A stretch of DNA of 64,000 bases, taken from assembly GCA_963808315.1 (NCBI GenBank), contig CAWEFK010000003.1:1-64000 (forward strand). Direction: 5' to 3'. The stretch is from Palsa-504 sp963808315. Its GTDB lineage: Bacteria; Actinomycetota; Actinomycetes; Streptosporangiales; Streptosporangiaceae. Shown here in pieces: positions 22,020 through 30,876 of the stretch; positions within the stretch are counted from its first letter, which is position 1; each line of letters begins with the position of its first letter. The position numbers and the translations under genes were made by a program. Below the pieces are notes generated by a model, which had not been told where the DNA came from, did no database searches, and worked only from the letters and a program-made list of their open reading frames with translations.

Positions 22020-23204
22020 ATGCTAAGAACGACGAGTGGTACTCGCGTGACGGCCTCCGAGCTGCGCCGGTCCAGGGTCGCGGTCGTCGGCTACTTTTTC
22101 ATCCTCGGCGTCGCCACGGCGACGTGGAGTGTCAGGCTCCCGGCCATCAAGGCGGCGCTGCACCTGAGCGACGGACGGCTGGGCCTGGCGCTGTTCGCCT
22201 ACCCGGTCGGCAGCGTGGCCACGCTCGTGCTGAGCGGGCGGATCGCCGACAGGTTCGGCACGGTCCGGGTGCTCAGGCTCGCCGGCGTGCTTGTCCCGGT
22301 CGCGATCATCCCCATCGCGGTAGTCCGTGACCTGCCCGCGCTGATGGCGGCGCTGGCCGTCTACGGGGCGATGGCCGGGCTCCTCGACGTGGCCATGAAC
22401 GCCGCCGCGGCCCAGCTCGAGCTCGGTTACGACCGTCCCATCATGTCCTCGCTGCACGCCGGTTACAGCATCGCGGGCCTGGCCGGCGCCGGGATCGGCG
22501 GCCTGTCGGCGTGGCTGGGGATCGGCCTGCTTCCGGCCTTGGCCGCCACCGGCGCCGCGCTGGTCGTGCTCGGCCTGCTGGCCGGGCCGCGGGTCCGCCT
22601 CCCGGCGATCGCACCGCGCCCGCCGCGGCCGGAGGATCCGCCGCTCCGCTCGGTGCGGCAGATTTCGGCGGTGATCTGGGTGCTCGGCCTGCTCGCGCTG
22701 GCCGGGCAGGTCGGCGAGGGCTCGGCGGGGGACTGGAGCGCGGTCTACCTGCACGTCAACCTCGGCACGTCCTCCGGCGTCGCGGCCGCCGGGCTGGCCG
22801 CGTTCTCGGTCACCATGGCCGCCGGGCGGCTGGCCGGGGACCGCCTGGCCAGCCGGTTCGGTTCGGTTGCGCTGGTGCGCGCCAGCGGCCTGCTGGCCGG
22901 CCTCGGGCTGGCCGCCGGGCTGCTGGCCGGCGGCAAGGTCGCCGCCATCGCCGGCTTCGCCCTGCTCGGCGCGGGCCTGGCCGGTATCTTCCCGCAGATC
23001 GTCACCTCGGCGGCTCGGCTGGACCCGGAGCACGCCGGCCGCAACATCGGCCGGATCGCGGCGGTGGCCTACTCCGGCCTGCTCACCGGCCCGGTCGTCA
23101 TCGGCGCGATCGCCTCAGGTGTAGGCCTGCGCAACGCGCTGCTTGTCCCGGCCGCCCTGGCCGTCCTGGTCGCCGTCACGGCCGGCGTCATGCGGTCACG
23201 ATGA
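22020..23204 (+). CDS. Major facilitator superfamily transporter
   Basis: Twelve-helix transporter, about 394 aa from the ATG at 22020. The first loop carries the MFS motif GRIADRFGTVRVLR. Segments such as MSSLHAGYSIAGLAGAGIGG and GDWSAVYL are typical of the fucose-permease/YbjJ-like branch, often exporters of small molecules. A GTG at 22047 (VTASELRRSR) is an alternative start. It lies divergent from the secreted peptidase with a 76-bp gap. Intact in a neighbourhood of damaged genes. Substrate unknown. Confidence 0.85.
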   Translation: MLRTTSGTRVTASELRRSRVAVVGYFFILGVATATWSVRLPAIKAALHLSDGRLGLALFAYPVGSVATLVLSGRIADRFGTVRVLRLAGVLVPVAIIPIAVVRDLPALMAALAVYGAMAGLLDVAMNAAAAQLELGYDRPIMSSLHAGYSIAGLAGAGIGGLSAWLGIGLLPALAATGAALVVLGLLAGPRVRLPAIAPRPPRPEDPPLRSVRQISAVIWVLGLLALAGQVGEGSAGDWSAVYLHVNLGTSSGVAAAGLAAFSVTMAAGRLAGDRLASRFGSVALVRASGLLAGLGLAAGLLAGGKVAAIAGFALLGAGLAGIFPQIVTSAARLDPEHAGRNIGRIAAVAYSGLLTGPVVIGAIASGVGLRNALLVPAALAVLVAVTAGVMRSR

Positions 23205-23212
23205 CGACGCCC

Positions 23213-23227
23213 CGGGCTCGTAGCCCG
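23213..23227 (+). terminator. Short hairpin after the MFS gene
   Basis: CGGGCT-CGT-AGCCCG forms a 6-bp stem starting 9 nt after the MFS stop codon. No T-tract. Possible terminator. Confidence 0.35.
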
Positions 23228-23238
23228 TTCAGCCAGTA

Positions 23239-23352
23239 CGGGTGCGAAATGCGCTGGACCCGGAGTGGGACGCTCGATTCGAGCCAAGCTCCGCGGCCGC
23301 ATTCGACAAGATCAGCCACGAGGTGCGCTGTCGGCTGTTCCGGTGGCCTTAG
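23239..23352 (+). pseudogene. Remnant of a group II intron reverse transcriptase/maturase
   Basis: Thirty-seven codons in one frame read RVRNALDPEWDARFEPSS and then AAAFDKISHEV before a stop. The first block resembles the N-terminal RT segment of group II intron-encoded proteins (VxxALEPEWEARFEP). The second resembles the palm segment carrying the first catalytic Asp (D-x-x-x-AFDxIxH). In an intact enzyme these are separated by several dozen residues, so an internal deletion has joined them. No start codon and no intron ends were seen. Recognition is by eye only. Confidence 0.5.
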
Positions 23353-23403
23353 CCGGGCACGGAGGCGGCGCGGGGAAGGGCACGGGACTTCTGGCCGCTT
23401 CGG

Positions 23404-24772
23404 TCAGCCGACAGCGAGGACTGCTACCGGCACATCGGAGTACGTGGTGGTCCCGTCACCCAGGTCGCCGGTGGAAGTTGTCCCCCCAGCAGTCGACGTG
23501 GCTGGTCGACAGCCGGGCGCAGAAGCCATAGTAGCTGCTGACCAGCACGGCGGCGTTCGTGATGGTATCCACGGCCACCGGCACCTCGGAGCTCGTGGTG
23601 TTCCCGTCGCCCAGCTCGCCGTAGAAGCCGAACCCCCAGCAGTCGACGTGCCCGGTCGACAGCAGGGCGCAGAAGCTATACGTCGATCCGACCACGGCCG
23701 CGGCCGTGGTGATGTCGCTGACTGGCACCGGTACATCGGAGCTCGTGGTCGGTCCCGTCGCCGAGGTCGCCGTATTCGTTGGCCCCCCAGCAGCTCATGT
23801 GACCTGTCGAGAGCACGGCGCAGAAGGTCGGGCCGAGGCCCTCGCTGCCGACCGCCGTGGCATCGCTGATGCCAGTAACGGCGGCCGGCACATCCGAGTT
23901 TGTCGCGGGTGTTCCCCGGCCGAGCACACCAGAGTCGTCGGCTCCCCAGCAATCCACCGGGCCCGTCGAGAGCACGGCGCAGTAGGTCGCGCTGGGGGTG
24001 TCGCCGGCGACCACCTTGGCGTCAGTGATACCGGTAACCGCGCCCGGCACATCGGAGTAGTTCGCCTTGGGGGTCGCGCGGCCGAGCTCGCCGAAGCTGT
24101 TATCCCCCCAGCAGTCGACGTGGCTGGTTGAAAGCAGGGCACAGAAGCCCTCTAGCCGCTGGTCAGCACGGCGGCGTTCGTAATGGTAGCCACGGCTACC
24201 GGTACATCGGAGTTCGTGGTGGTCCCGTTGCCAAGCTCGCCAAGGAAGTTCTACCCCCAGCAGTCGATGTGCTTGGTCGACAGCAGGGCGCAGAAGCTGT
24301 CGTGACCCTCGGAATATCCTCCGATGACCGCGGTGGCCGTGGTGATGTCCTTGACCAGCACCGGCACATCGGAGTTGGTGGTGGTCCCGTTGCCGAGCTG
24401 GCCGTAATTGTTGAACCCCCAGCACTTCACCTGGCCCGTCGAGAGCACGGCGCAAAAGCCGCTATTGTTATTGCTGGCGATTGCCTTGGCATCGCTGATA
24501 CCAGTAACCGCGACCGGTACATCGGAGTTGGTGGTGGTCCCGTTGCCGAGCTGGCCATAGTGGTTGTAGCCCCAGCAATTCACCTGGCCCGTAGAGAGCA
24601 GGGCGCAGTCGCTCGTGCTGAGGTTATTGCTGGCAACGGATAGCACGTTTGCGAGCGCGGCTGCAGCTATGTGCGGGCTAGCGCTGGCCGCGGCGGGTGC
24701 AGCTAGGCTGCCGACGCCCACCACCCCGGCCAGAGAGGACAAAGACCCAGCGCGCAAGCCGGATCCTTCCAC
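23404..24772 (-). CDS. Secreted RCC1-repeat (beta-propeller) protein, several frameshifts
   Basis: Starts with GTG at 24772; the preceding in-frame codons contain a stop. A short hydrophobic signal region (AGVVGVGSLAAPAAASA) is followed by about eight RCC1-type repeats of about 50 residues: CALLSTGxVxCWGxNxxGxLGxGTTTNSDVPVAV. Two cysteines per repeat suggest disulfides outside the cell. The repeats occupy all three frames in turn, with shifts near 24250, 24150, 23745 and 23480; the last repeat ends TTTYSDVPVAVLAVG at 23404. About 456 codons. Such proteins usually act in binding; no enzyme motif is visible. Codon use is less GC-biased than in neighbours, which suggests acquisition. Confidence 0.8.
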
Positions 24773-24815
24773 GCTCTTGAACCGCCCCCATCACGTGCCC
24801 CCTCTACGCTTACCG

Positions 24816-24844
24816 ATAGTTTCCCATACGGCGAGAATTGTCAA
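24816..24844 (-). promoter_or_regulatory. Sigma-70-type promoter of the RCC1-repeat gene
   Basis: On the minus strand, TTGACA (24844-24839) and AACTAT (24821-24816) are separated by exactly 17 nt. The predicted transcription start is near 24810, about 38 nt before the GTG start. One of the clearest consensus -35 boxes in the window. Confidence 0.55.
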
Positions 24845-24947
24845 TACATAAGACCGGTTAGCGCAAGCCGGTGCTTTTATGTTTGTGCTGGGTCGGATGA
24901 GGTTTGGTGGCAGCAGTTCTGGGGGTAGTGTTCTGGCTGGGGTTATT

Positions 24948-25082
24948 GCTGGATTTGCGGGCACCGAAACGATGCTGACGAAGTCGAGGTCACGGAACCG
25001 GAAACGGGCGAAACGCTGTTCCTCGGAGCCGTTCCTGACGCCGGCCTCGACCTGATTTCGGGCCACGGACCGGTTTCATAGA
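24948..25082 (+). other. Unassigned short open frame with CxxC zinc-ribbon-like start
   Basis: This stretch reads CWICGHRNDADEVEVTEP and continues, acidic, to GLDLISGHGPVS and a TAG. The C-W-I-C-G-H opening and acidic composition look protein-like. There is no start codon in frame (a TAG lies at 24927), so it could be the 3' end of a broken gene or a chance frame. The surrounding 24860-25190 holds nothing else I can support. Confidence 0.25.
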
Positions 25083-25197
25083 GCGCCAGTCCCGTCGATC
25101 GGGATCGCCTCTCCAGCATCACCCCGCAGCTTGCCCGCTCGCGAAGATCACACATTCGGGGCGATGCCTACGGCGATAGCGGACGCCTCGCAGAGCC

Positions 25198-25410
25198 TCA
25201 TCTTCTCGCCTGGCGCATCTGCGCCCCGAGGTCCTGGGGCCAGACGTAGCCGATGAGATCACTTCCAGCGTCGGCGACCAGCAGGCAGCCGGAACTCGAT
25301 CGCGCCACGGCGCCGATCCTCGCAACAACCCCACGCAGCACTGCGCCAAAGGCCCGGAGCAGCGGCCCGGGCCTCGGCCAGTCCCCGTCGACCGCGCGCC
25401 GGACTACCAC
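25198..25410 (-). pseudogene. Truncated GNAT-family acetyltransferase
   Basis: GTG at 25410 overlaps the stop of the phosphotransferase gene (GTGGTAG), giving VVVRRAVDGDWPRPGPLLRAF and SSGCLLVADAGSDLIGYVWPQD. This is the N-terminal half of a GNAT N-acyltransferase, with the substrate-side helix and the beta-strand before the acetyl-CoA loop. It stops after 70 codons, where full proteins have 150 or more, and the acetyl-CoA-binding R/Q-x-x-G-x-G/A motif is missing in all frames downstream. Either a true truncation or further sequence errors. Confidence 0.5.
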
Positions 25411-26381
25411 GTCAATTCCTCGCGGCGTGCCCACCACGCCTCGGCGGCGTCCATCGCTCTCTCCGCCTCGGACAAGCCCACTGTTCCGTGTACTCCGATT
25501 CGCTCATCCATAAACCCGGCCGTTGCGACCCAGTGCAGGGGAATCAAGGTGATCTGCGCCGGGAGGAACCGGCGCTCGTCGGGCGTCACGGGTTCGGGAG
25601 CGGAACTGTCGTAGGCGTCGCAGAGTTCGCGGAGGTCGACGTTGGCGCCACTCTCAGATGCCCAGTACAGGCTGCCGGCTACGTCGTAGAGCCGCTCCCG
25701 GATGCGCACGAAATCCAGATCGAGATTCAACCAGGAGCCATCCGACAGTTGGACCGCGTTGCCGAGCTTGTAGTCGCCGTGGATCGGAGCGAGCGGGAGC
25801 TCGACGCCGCGCCGGGCTCTGCCCAACTCGTCGAGGAGGAGCTTGGCCCGGCGCACCACGGGCTCGGCCCCAGCGCCCAGACCGCGACGCGTGAAGCCGA
25901 GCCAGTAGTGCAACTGGCGGCTGGTTCGGTGGTCGTCGAGCGGCTGAGGCAGGTCCGGCTCCCAGGTCGCGCGCAGCACCGCGTGCAGGCGGCCGAGCTC
26001 CTCGAACAACCGCAGGTACGACTCCTGGCTTGGGTTTGGCTGCACATGCGGGACAAATTCTTCGAGTTCCGCCCAGCGGCCACCGACCCTGGCCAAGTCC
26101 CGGCCGAGGATCGGCACTGGCTGGGCGACCCGGATCCCTGCCCGCTGGAGTCGCTCGCGCAGCCGGCGCAACCCCGCCACGCGGCCGCGCGTCGCCCATG
26201 GTCGATGCACACGCAGGACGAGCGGTTCAGCGGCGTCGAGCCGGACGTTGAGGTTGAACTCGCCGCCGATGTCTTGCCACGTCCTGGCAGGCGCGACCTG
26301 ATCGAGCAGCGCTGCGACCGCGGGGTCATCGGTGCTGGCTCTTGGCCCGAACCAGCTGGGCGGTGGTGGAGGTGGTGTCAA
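25404..26381 (-). CDS. Aminoglycoside phosphotransferase/homoserine kinase-like (APH fold) protein
   Basis: Kinase-like enzyme that phosphorylates a small hydroxylated substrate. 325 aa. The APH catalytic loop is IHGDYKLGN (HxDxxxxN) and the metal-binding Asp is in LNLDLDFV. N-terminal lobe features are ADP-contact residues around LVLRVHRPWATRGRVAGLRRLRERL. Substrate is unknown; members range from antibiotic resistance to amino-sugar and homoserine kinases. ATG start after a proline run (MTPPPPPPSW). Coupled to a GNAT fragment. Intact. Confidence 0.85.
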   Translation of the reverse strand: MTPPPPPPSWFGPRASTDDPAVAALLDQVAPARTWQDIGGEFNLNVRLDAAEPLVLRVHRPWATRGRVAGLRRLRERLQRAGIRVAQPVPILGRDLARVGGRWAELEEFVPHVQPNPSQESYLRLFEELGRLHAVLRATWEPDLPQPLDDHRTSRQLHYWLGFTRRGLGAGAEPVVRRAKLLLDELGRARRGVELPLAPIHGDYKLGNAVQLSDGSWLNLDLDFVRIRERLYDVAGSLYWASESGANVDLRELCDAYDSSAPEPVTPDERRFLPAQITLIPLHWVATAGFMDERIGVHGTVGLSEAERAMDAAEAWWARREELTW

Positions 26382-27167
26382 AGCTTAGGTCCTAATGAGA
26401 GTGGAGCTTCGCTGGAAGCACGCAAGCACACGCCTCGGATCGAGGAGGACTCTCCCCAAGACACTTGTGATCGCATCCTAGAATTCGCAAAGTACCCTTG
26501 TTGGTAAACAGGGTCCCGCGGGCGTTGAGCCATCACTAGGCCCGATGAGGGCCGCGTCCCATACCATTCACCAGCTGACGCCGAGGTGCTGCAGAACGCC
26601 GGGTCCGGGAAGGTGGTCGTCGAAGACCTCCCTGCAGGCCGACCACATTCCGTAGTGGCCGTCATTGGGCACTGGCCGCCAGCGGACAGTTTCAGATGAC
26701 CACCGACATTGGAGGCCCCACGCCGGGCGGAGCAGCAGCGGCTGACGCCATGATCCTCCGATGCCCCGCACCCCTATCCGCGGACTATTCGGACAGGAGA
26801 TGAGAAGGGGCCCTTGGAGACAGACGGCGCCTAATCGGCCGTGTACAGTGCCCTGACCGTAGCGTCCCAACGCCGGCCACTGATAGTAACGATGACCGGC
26901 CCGATCTTGGGCCACGGCAGCAGCGTCGGCTTGGGTAATACGGCCGAACGGACAGCCGGCCGCGCTGCGCCTTCAGTTCCGCCGCGAAGATACCGGCAGC
27001 GCTGGACTCCGCATGAAGCGGGCTCGATTCCGCATCTGTCATGTCTGCTCCGCTTCGTCCAGGGCGGCTAGCGCTGTCACCCGCCCTCTTCAAGCCGCAC
27101 GGCATCGTTCTTCAGGAGGCACTGGCAGAGAGCCGGCCAATCATCATCATGCTGATCGTGTCGTCCG
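26382..27167. other. Gene-poor region with degraded coding fragments
   Basis: 786 bp between two minus-strand genes. Minus-strand pieces look protein-like, for example ETVRWRPVPNDGHYGMWSACREV to a stop at 26568, LPKPTLLPWPKIGPVIVTISGRRWDATVRALYTAD ending near 26836, and SSAAGIFAAELKAQRG near 26975-27010. They are in different frames and none is recognised. A hairpin with one bulge lies at 26494-26514. Best read as a decayed gene or genes. Confidence 0.4.
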
Positions 27168-29178
27168 TTAGATCGGGTACTCGCTGGGGGTGGTGGTGAA
27201 GGTCCGTCCGGCCGGGGTGCGCCAGACCAGGACACCTGGTTCAGGCTGAGTGAGCTGCCACCCTTCGGCCTGCTTACACCTGTGATGGTGCCGGCACAGC
27301 GGGGCCAACCCGCACTCGCACGTGATCCCCCCCGCGTCCCACGCCACGGTGTGATCCAGGTCGCACCGGGCCGCCGGGCGCCCGCATCCCGGTGCGCTGC
27401 ACCGGGTGCTCCGCGCCCGGATCAGGTGCTGGAGTTTGCGGCTGGGCCGATACCCGCTCTCGGCGTGCTGATGGTCGCAGGACCCACGGGCGATCGGGGT
27501 GAGCCGGACGCGCAGGCTGCGTAGGTACTCCTGGGCCAGGGTGCCGGGCGGGGGTCGCTGATCCGGCCCGCCGCTGGTGTCGCAGGTGGTGCCGGGACTG
27601 GCTGTGTCCGATGGTGTGTGAGATTCCGGGCCTGGTGGTTCCGGGCCTGGGTGGTTCCGGGCCTGGTGGTTCCGGGCCTGGTGGTGCGGGGCTACGGCCG
27701 GGAGCGCAACCGTGGGCGGCGGCGGTCCCGTCGGGGTGCAGCGCGGTCACGCACCAGCGGGTGTGCGGGCTGCGGGCGGCCGCGGCGATCAGGTCCCGGG
27801 CGGTCCCGGCGTCCAGCAGCCCGAACCCGGCGGCCTCGCCGGGGGTGCCGGACTCGCCAAGTATGGTGGCCAGCGGCATGGTGATGTTCACCAGCGCGGC
27901 CAGACACGGGCCTGAGTCCTTCGCCGACGGGCGGGCGTGACCGTCCGGGCCGGTCCCGGCCGGACCGCCGTCCGGTCGTGGACCAGAGCCGCCGTTCCTG
28001 CCGGTCTCGCCCTGCGGTCCGTCCGGCCCCTCTGCGGGTCGCTGGCCCTGGTCAGGTGCGGAGCCGGCCACCAGCCGGCTATCGCGTTCCTGCAGCAAGT
28101 CCAAATAGGCTCGGACACGTAGTTCCCGCAGCGTGCCCGGCATCCTGGCGGCGCGCAGCTCCAGGGCCCGCTGCTCCACGTGCTGCCATGAGGCCAGTAC
28201 TTCATCGGAGGGCAGTTCCCGGGCGGTCATCCCGGCGTTCCCGGATTCCTCCCGGAACGGCCGCACATGCGCCTCTTCCTTCCGGCGTGCCTGCTTGCGG
28301 CGCTCCGCGGACTCCGGGTCTAGCGTGAGGGTCAGCTTGACAGCGGCGGCACGCAGCTCACCGTAGGTCTTGACCTGCGCGGCGGCGGCCAGCACCGGGT
28401 CGGCCCGGGCGGCGTCGGCGACGGACAAATAGATGGTCTGCTCGTAGATGATCTTGGCGTGGACCGGATCGATAAGCCCGGCGCCCAGTGCGGCAAAGGT
28501 GACCGGCAGCCGCTCAGCGAGGGCGCACGCGTAGGACATCCGGTCCGCGGCGCTCATCCAGGTCAGCCGCAATTCCCCGGCGACTTCATCGGCCAGGAAC
28601 TCGCTGAACTGGATCTGGTCATCGGCGGCAGGCGCAGCCGAGGCGGCGCCGGTCCCAGCAGGGGTACCGGCAGTTCCGGTACCGTCCGGCTTCTGCGCGG
28701 CGGTCGGCCCGGGCGTGGTGGGAGGATGCTGAGGGGCGGGCTGGTCCTGGGCCGGGGGCTGGCCTGAGGTGGCGGGACGGTTCGGGCGCCCGCGGCGGTC
28801 CGGGACGGCGGGGTGACGGACGGCGAGTTCGCGCATAGCGGAGAACTCCAGCCACGTCCCCCACGACGCCATCCGGCGCCCGGCGGACATCACCGCGTAC
28901 AGGCACTCCTTCGAGGTCCGGGCCAGCCCCAGGCCGTCGCTGTCGACGAGCGCAGCGGCCACCCCGGCCAGTACCGGGCCGGCCTCCACCGCTCCGGCCT
29001 CCCCGGTAGCGAACCGGGACAGGTCCGCCGGCCCGGCCGGTACGCAGACGAACAGACCCTGCCCAGGCCCTTCCGCTGGCAGCACATCCTGCGCCCCGTT
29101 CCCGCGTTCGGGTCGCGGCGAGGAACCCTCAGGCTCCTCGCCGCCGGGCCCGCCTGGCGGGAACGGTTCCGTGGGCAT
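27168..29178 (-). CDS. DUF222 (13E12-family) HNH endonuclease-like protein, one frameshift
   Basis: About 670 aa. The DUF222 region (about 60-400) has the usual helical pattern (LTWMSAADRMSYACALAERLPVTFAALGAGLIDPVHAKII...) interrupted by Pro/Gly/Thr-rich linkers. A frameshift near 27590-27610 hides the C-terminus; in the corrected frame it reads TRCSAPGCGRPAARCDLDHTVAWDAGG and then CRHHHRCKQAEGW, a complete HNH motif with its zinc cysteines, ending EYPI at 27168. ATG at 29178 chosen because AAGGGGGG lies just upstream; a GTG at 29226 is in frame. Members are scattered in actinobacterial genomes and behave like mobile nuclease genes; function is not established. Confidence 0.85.
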
Positions 29179-29230
29179 GAGCCCCCCTTCGTTCGGGAGA
29201 TTCAGGCTGGTTACTGACACCACCACTATA

Positions 29231-29246
29231 TCGAACTCATAGTCGA
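29231..29246. promoter_or_regulatory. Candidate SOS (LexA) box upstream of the DUF222-HNH gene
   Basis: TCGAAC-TCAT-AGTCGA agrees with the actinobacterial SOS box TCGAAC-N4-GTTCGA at 10 of 12 defined positions. It lies about 53 bp before the chosen start. A further TCGAA/TTCGAA pair follows at 29242-29260. 13E12 genes of M. tuberculosis are known to carry such boxes. Confidence 0.45.
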
Positions 29247-29387
29247 ATCTCTACTTCGAATGGCCTGTTTCTCCGCGAATTCCTCGAGCGCCGGGAGTCT
29301 GCCGAGATCCTGACCCTCACGCAGGCCGCGGCAGCCGTCGGCATAACCCCCGTAGCCCCGGGCGTAAGGGATCGTTAGGCTGTGGGG

Positions 29388-30115
29388 GTGACCGCCAGGC
29401 CGAGACAGGTGTTCGGTTTCTCCGGGGTCCTCAAACGCCCCCCGGGTGAAAAAAGTGACCCGGCGTTCCTTGAGTACGCGGTGAGCCTCGCCGCTGGCGA
29501 CGGGAAGAAACGGGTCTGCTTCATCCCGACGGCCACCGGTGATTCTCCGTTCGCCATCGAAGCGGTGACCGAGGTTTTCGCCGGCCGCCAGGACGTCGAC
29601 TTCAGCGTGCTCACGCTGTTCACGCAGCCCAGCGTGCCCGATGTCGAGGCGCATCTGATGGCGCAGGACGTCCTGCTGGTCGGGGGTGGCAGCGTGGTCA
29701 ACCTGATGGCGGTGTGGCGGGCGCACGGCCTGATTCCGGTCATGCGGCACTGCTGGGAGGCGGGGGTGGTTCTCGCCGGGTGGAGTGCGGGCAGCCTGTG
29801 CTGGCACCGCGGTGGGCCGACCGACTCGTTCGGCGACTCCCTGGCCGTCTTCACCGACGGCCTGGCCTCCTGCCCTACAGCAACGGGGTTCATGACTCGC
29901 TCGACGACCAGCCCCGCCGCCGCGTCTACCGCGAGTACGTAGCCAACGGCGAACTCCCGGCTGGGTACGCCACCGAGGACGGCGTCGGTCTGCACTACAT
30001 CGGCACCGAACTGCATGAAGCCGTCGCCATGGTGGACGGTGCCCGGGCCTGGTGGGTGGAGCCGTCCCCCGGCGGCGGCTACCACGACGAACCGATCCCT
30101 CCACGCAGGCTCTAA
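29388..30115 (+). CDS. pepE: Peptidase E-like serine dipeptidase (S51), one frameshift
   Basis: Cytoplasmic peptidase of the class-I amidotransferase-like fold that cleaves N-terminal aspartyl dipeptides. The nucleophile elbow is VLAGWSAGSLCWH (Ser in GWSAGS). Upstream are RVCFIPTATGD and LLVGGGSVVNLMAVWRAHGL. Near 29872 the frame changes; the downstream frame gives LLPYSNGVHDSLDDQPRRRVYREYV and VGLHYIGTELHEAV to the TAA-type end at 30115. About 243 aa, as in the actinobacterial subfamily. GTG at 29388 or 29382. Confidence 0.82.
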
Positions 30116-30144
30116 GTGCCTGGCAGGGGCAGGGGCAGGGGCAG

Positions 30145-30801
30145 TCAGAACAGCGTGTTTTCCGGCAGCACGCCGCGCATGCGCTCGTAATCCAGGGTGA
30201 CGCAGCGGATACCCCGGTCCTCGGCCAGGGTGCGCGCCTGCAGCTTGATCTCCTGGGCCGCGAAGATGCCCTGCACCGGGGCCAGCAGGGGGTCCCGGTT
30301 CAGCAACTCCAGGTACCTGGTCAGTTGCTCCACGCCGTCGATCTCACCGCGGCGCTTGATCTCCACGGCGACGCTGAGACCATCGGAGTCCCGGCACATC
30401 AGGTCGACCGGGCCGATCGGGGTCGGGAACTCGCGGCGGACCAGCCGCCAGCCGTCGCCGAGCAGGTGCAGCTGAGCCGCGAGCAGCTCCTGCAGGTGCG
30501 CCTCCACGCCGTCCTTGACCAGCCCAGGGTCGATCCCGAGGTCGACCGAGGTGTCGCTCAGCACCTCGGTGATCGTGATCGCGAGCGTCTCGCCCGCCTT
30601 GTTGGTGACCGACCACTGGCCCGCCGTCTCGGTGAACCGGCACGGCGGCGACATCCAGTTCAGCGGCTTGTACGAGCCGCCGTCCGAGTGCACGAGCACC
30701 GACCCGTCCGCCTTGACGATGAGCAGGCGGAGGGCCGACGGGAGATGAGCGGTGAGCCGGCCGACGTAGTCGACGCTGCACCGGGCGATGACGAGCCGCA
30801 C
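30145..30801 (-). CDS. nucS: Mismatch-specific endonuclease NucS/EndoMS
   Basis: Cleaves both strands at G-T, G-G and T-T mismatches and provides the non-MutS mismatch repair of actinobacteria and archaea. 219 aa. The N-terminal dimerisation domain (MRLVIARCSVDYVGRLTAHLPSALRLLIVKADGSVLVHSD, GGSYKPLNWMSPP) is followed by the RecB-like nuclease with the Asp of IGPVDLMCRD and the ExK of VAVEIKRRGEIDGVEQLTRY. The GTG start gives the family-typical N-terminus. The C-terminal NTLF resembles the tail that contacts the sliding clamp. In M. tuberculosis (Rv1321) it also lies between the atp and glg loci. Intact. Confidence 0.95.
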   Translation of the reverse strand: MRLVIARCSVDYVGRLTAHLPSALRLLIVKADGSVLVHSDGGSYKPLNWMSPPCRFTETAGQWSVTNKAGETLAITITEVLSDTSVDLGIDPGLVKDGVEAHLQELLAAQLHLLGDGWRLVRREFPTPIGPVDLMCRDSDGLSVAVEIKRRGEIDGVEQLTRYLELLNRDPLLAPVQGIFAAQEIKLQARTLAEDRGIRCVTLDYERMRGVLPENTLF

Positions 30802-30876
30802 GGTCAGCAACTCTACTGGCCTCCAGACGCAACCGGATGCGTACGGAGCCAAGCGGCTCACATAGGCTCGGAAGCC

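Noticed and set aside
24853..24879. Hairpin ACCGGTTAGCGCAAGCCGGT followed by CTTTTA
   Set aside because: It looks like an intrinsic terminator, but no plus-strand gene ends upstream, the stem has a bulge and it lies just upstream of the RCC1 promoter. Not supported as a terminator.
26382..27167. tRNA gene or insertion sequence in the gene-poor region
   Set aside because: No cloverleaf-forming segment, terminal inverted repeats or transposase motif could be identified.
30052..30876. Long upstream extension of the small zinc protein frame
   Set aside because: The extension is antisense to nucS, whose motifs are clear; the GTG at 30877 is the sensible start.
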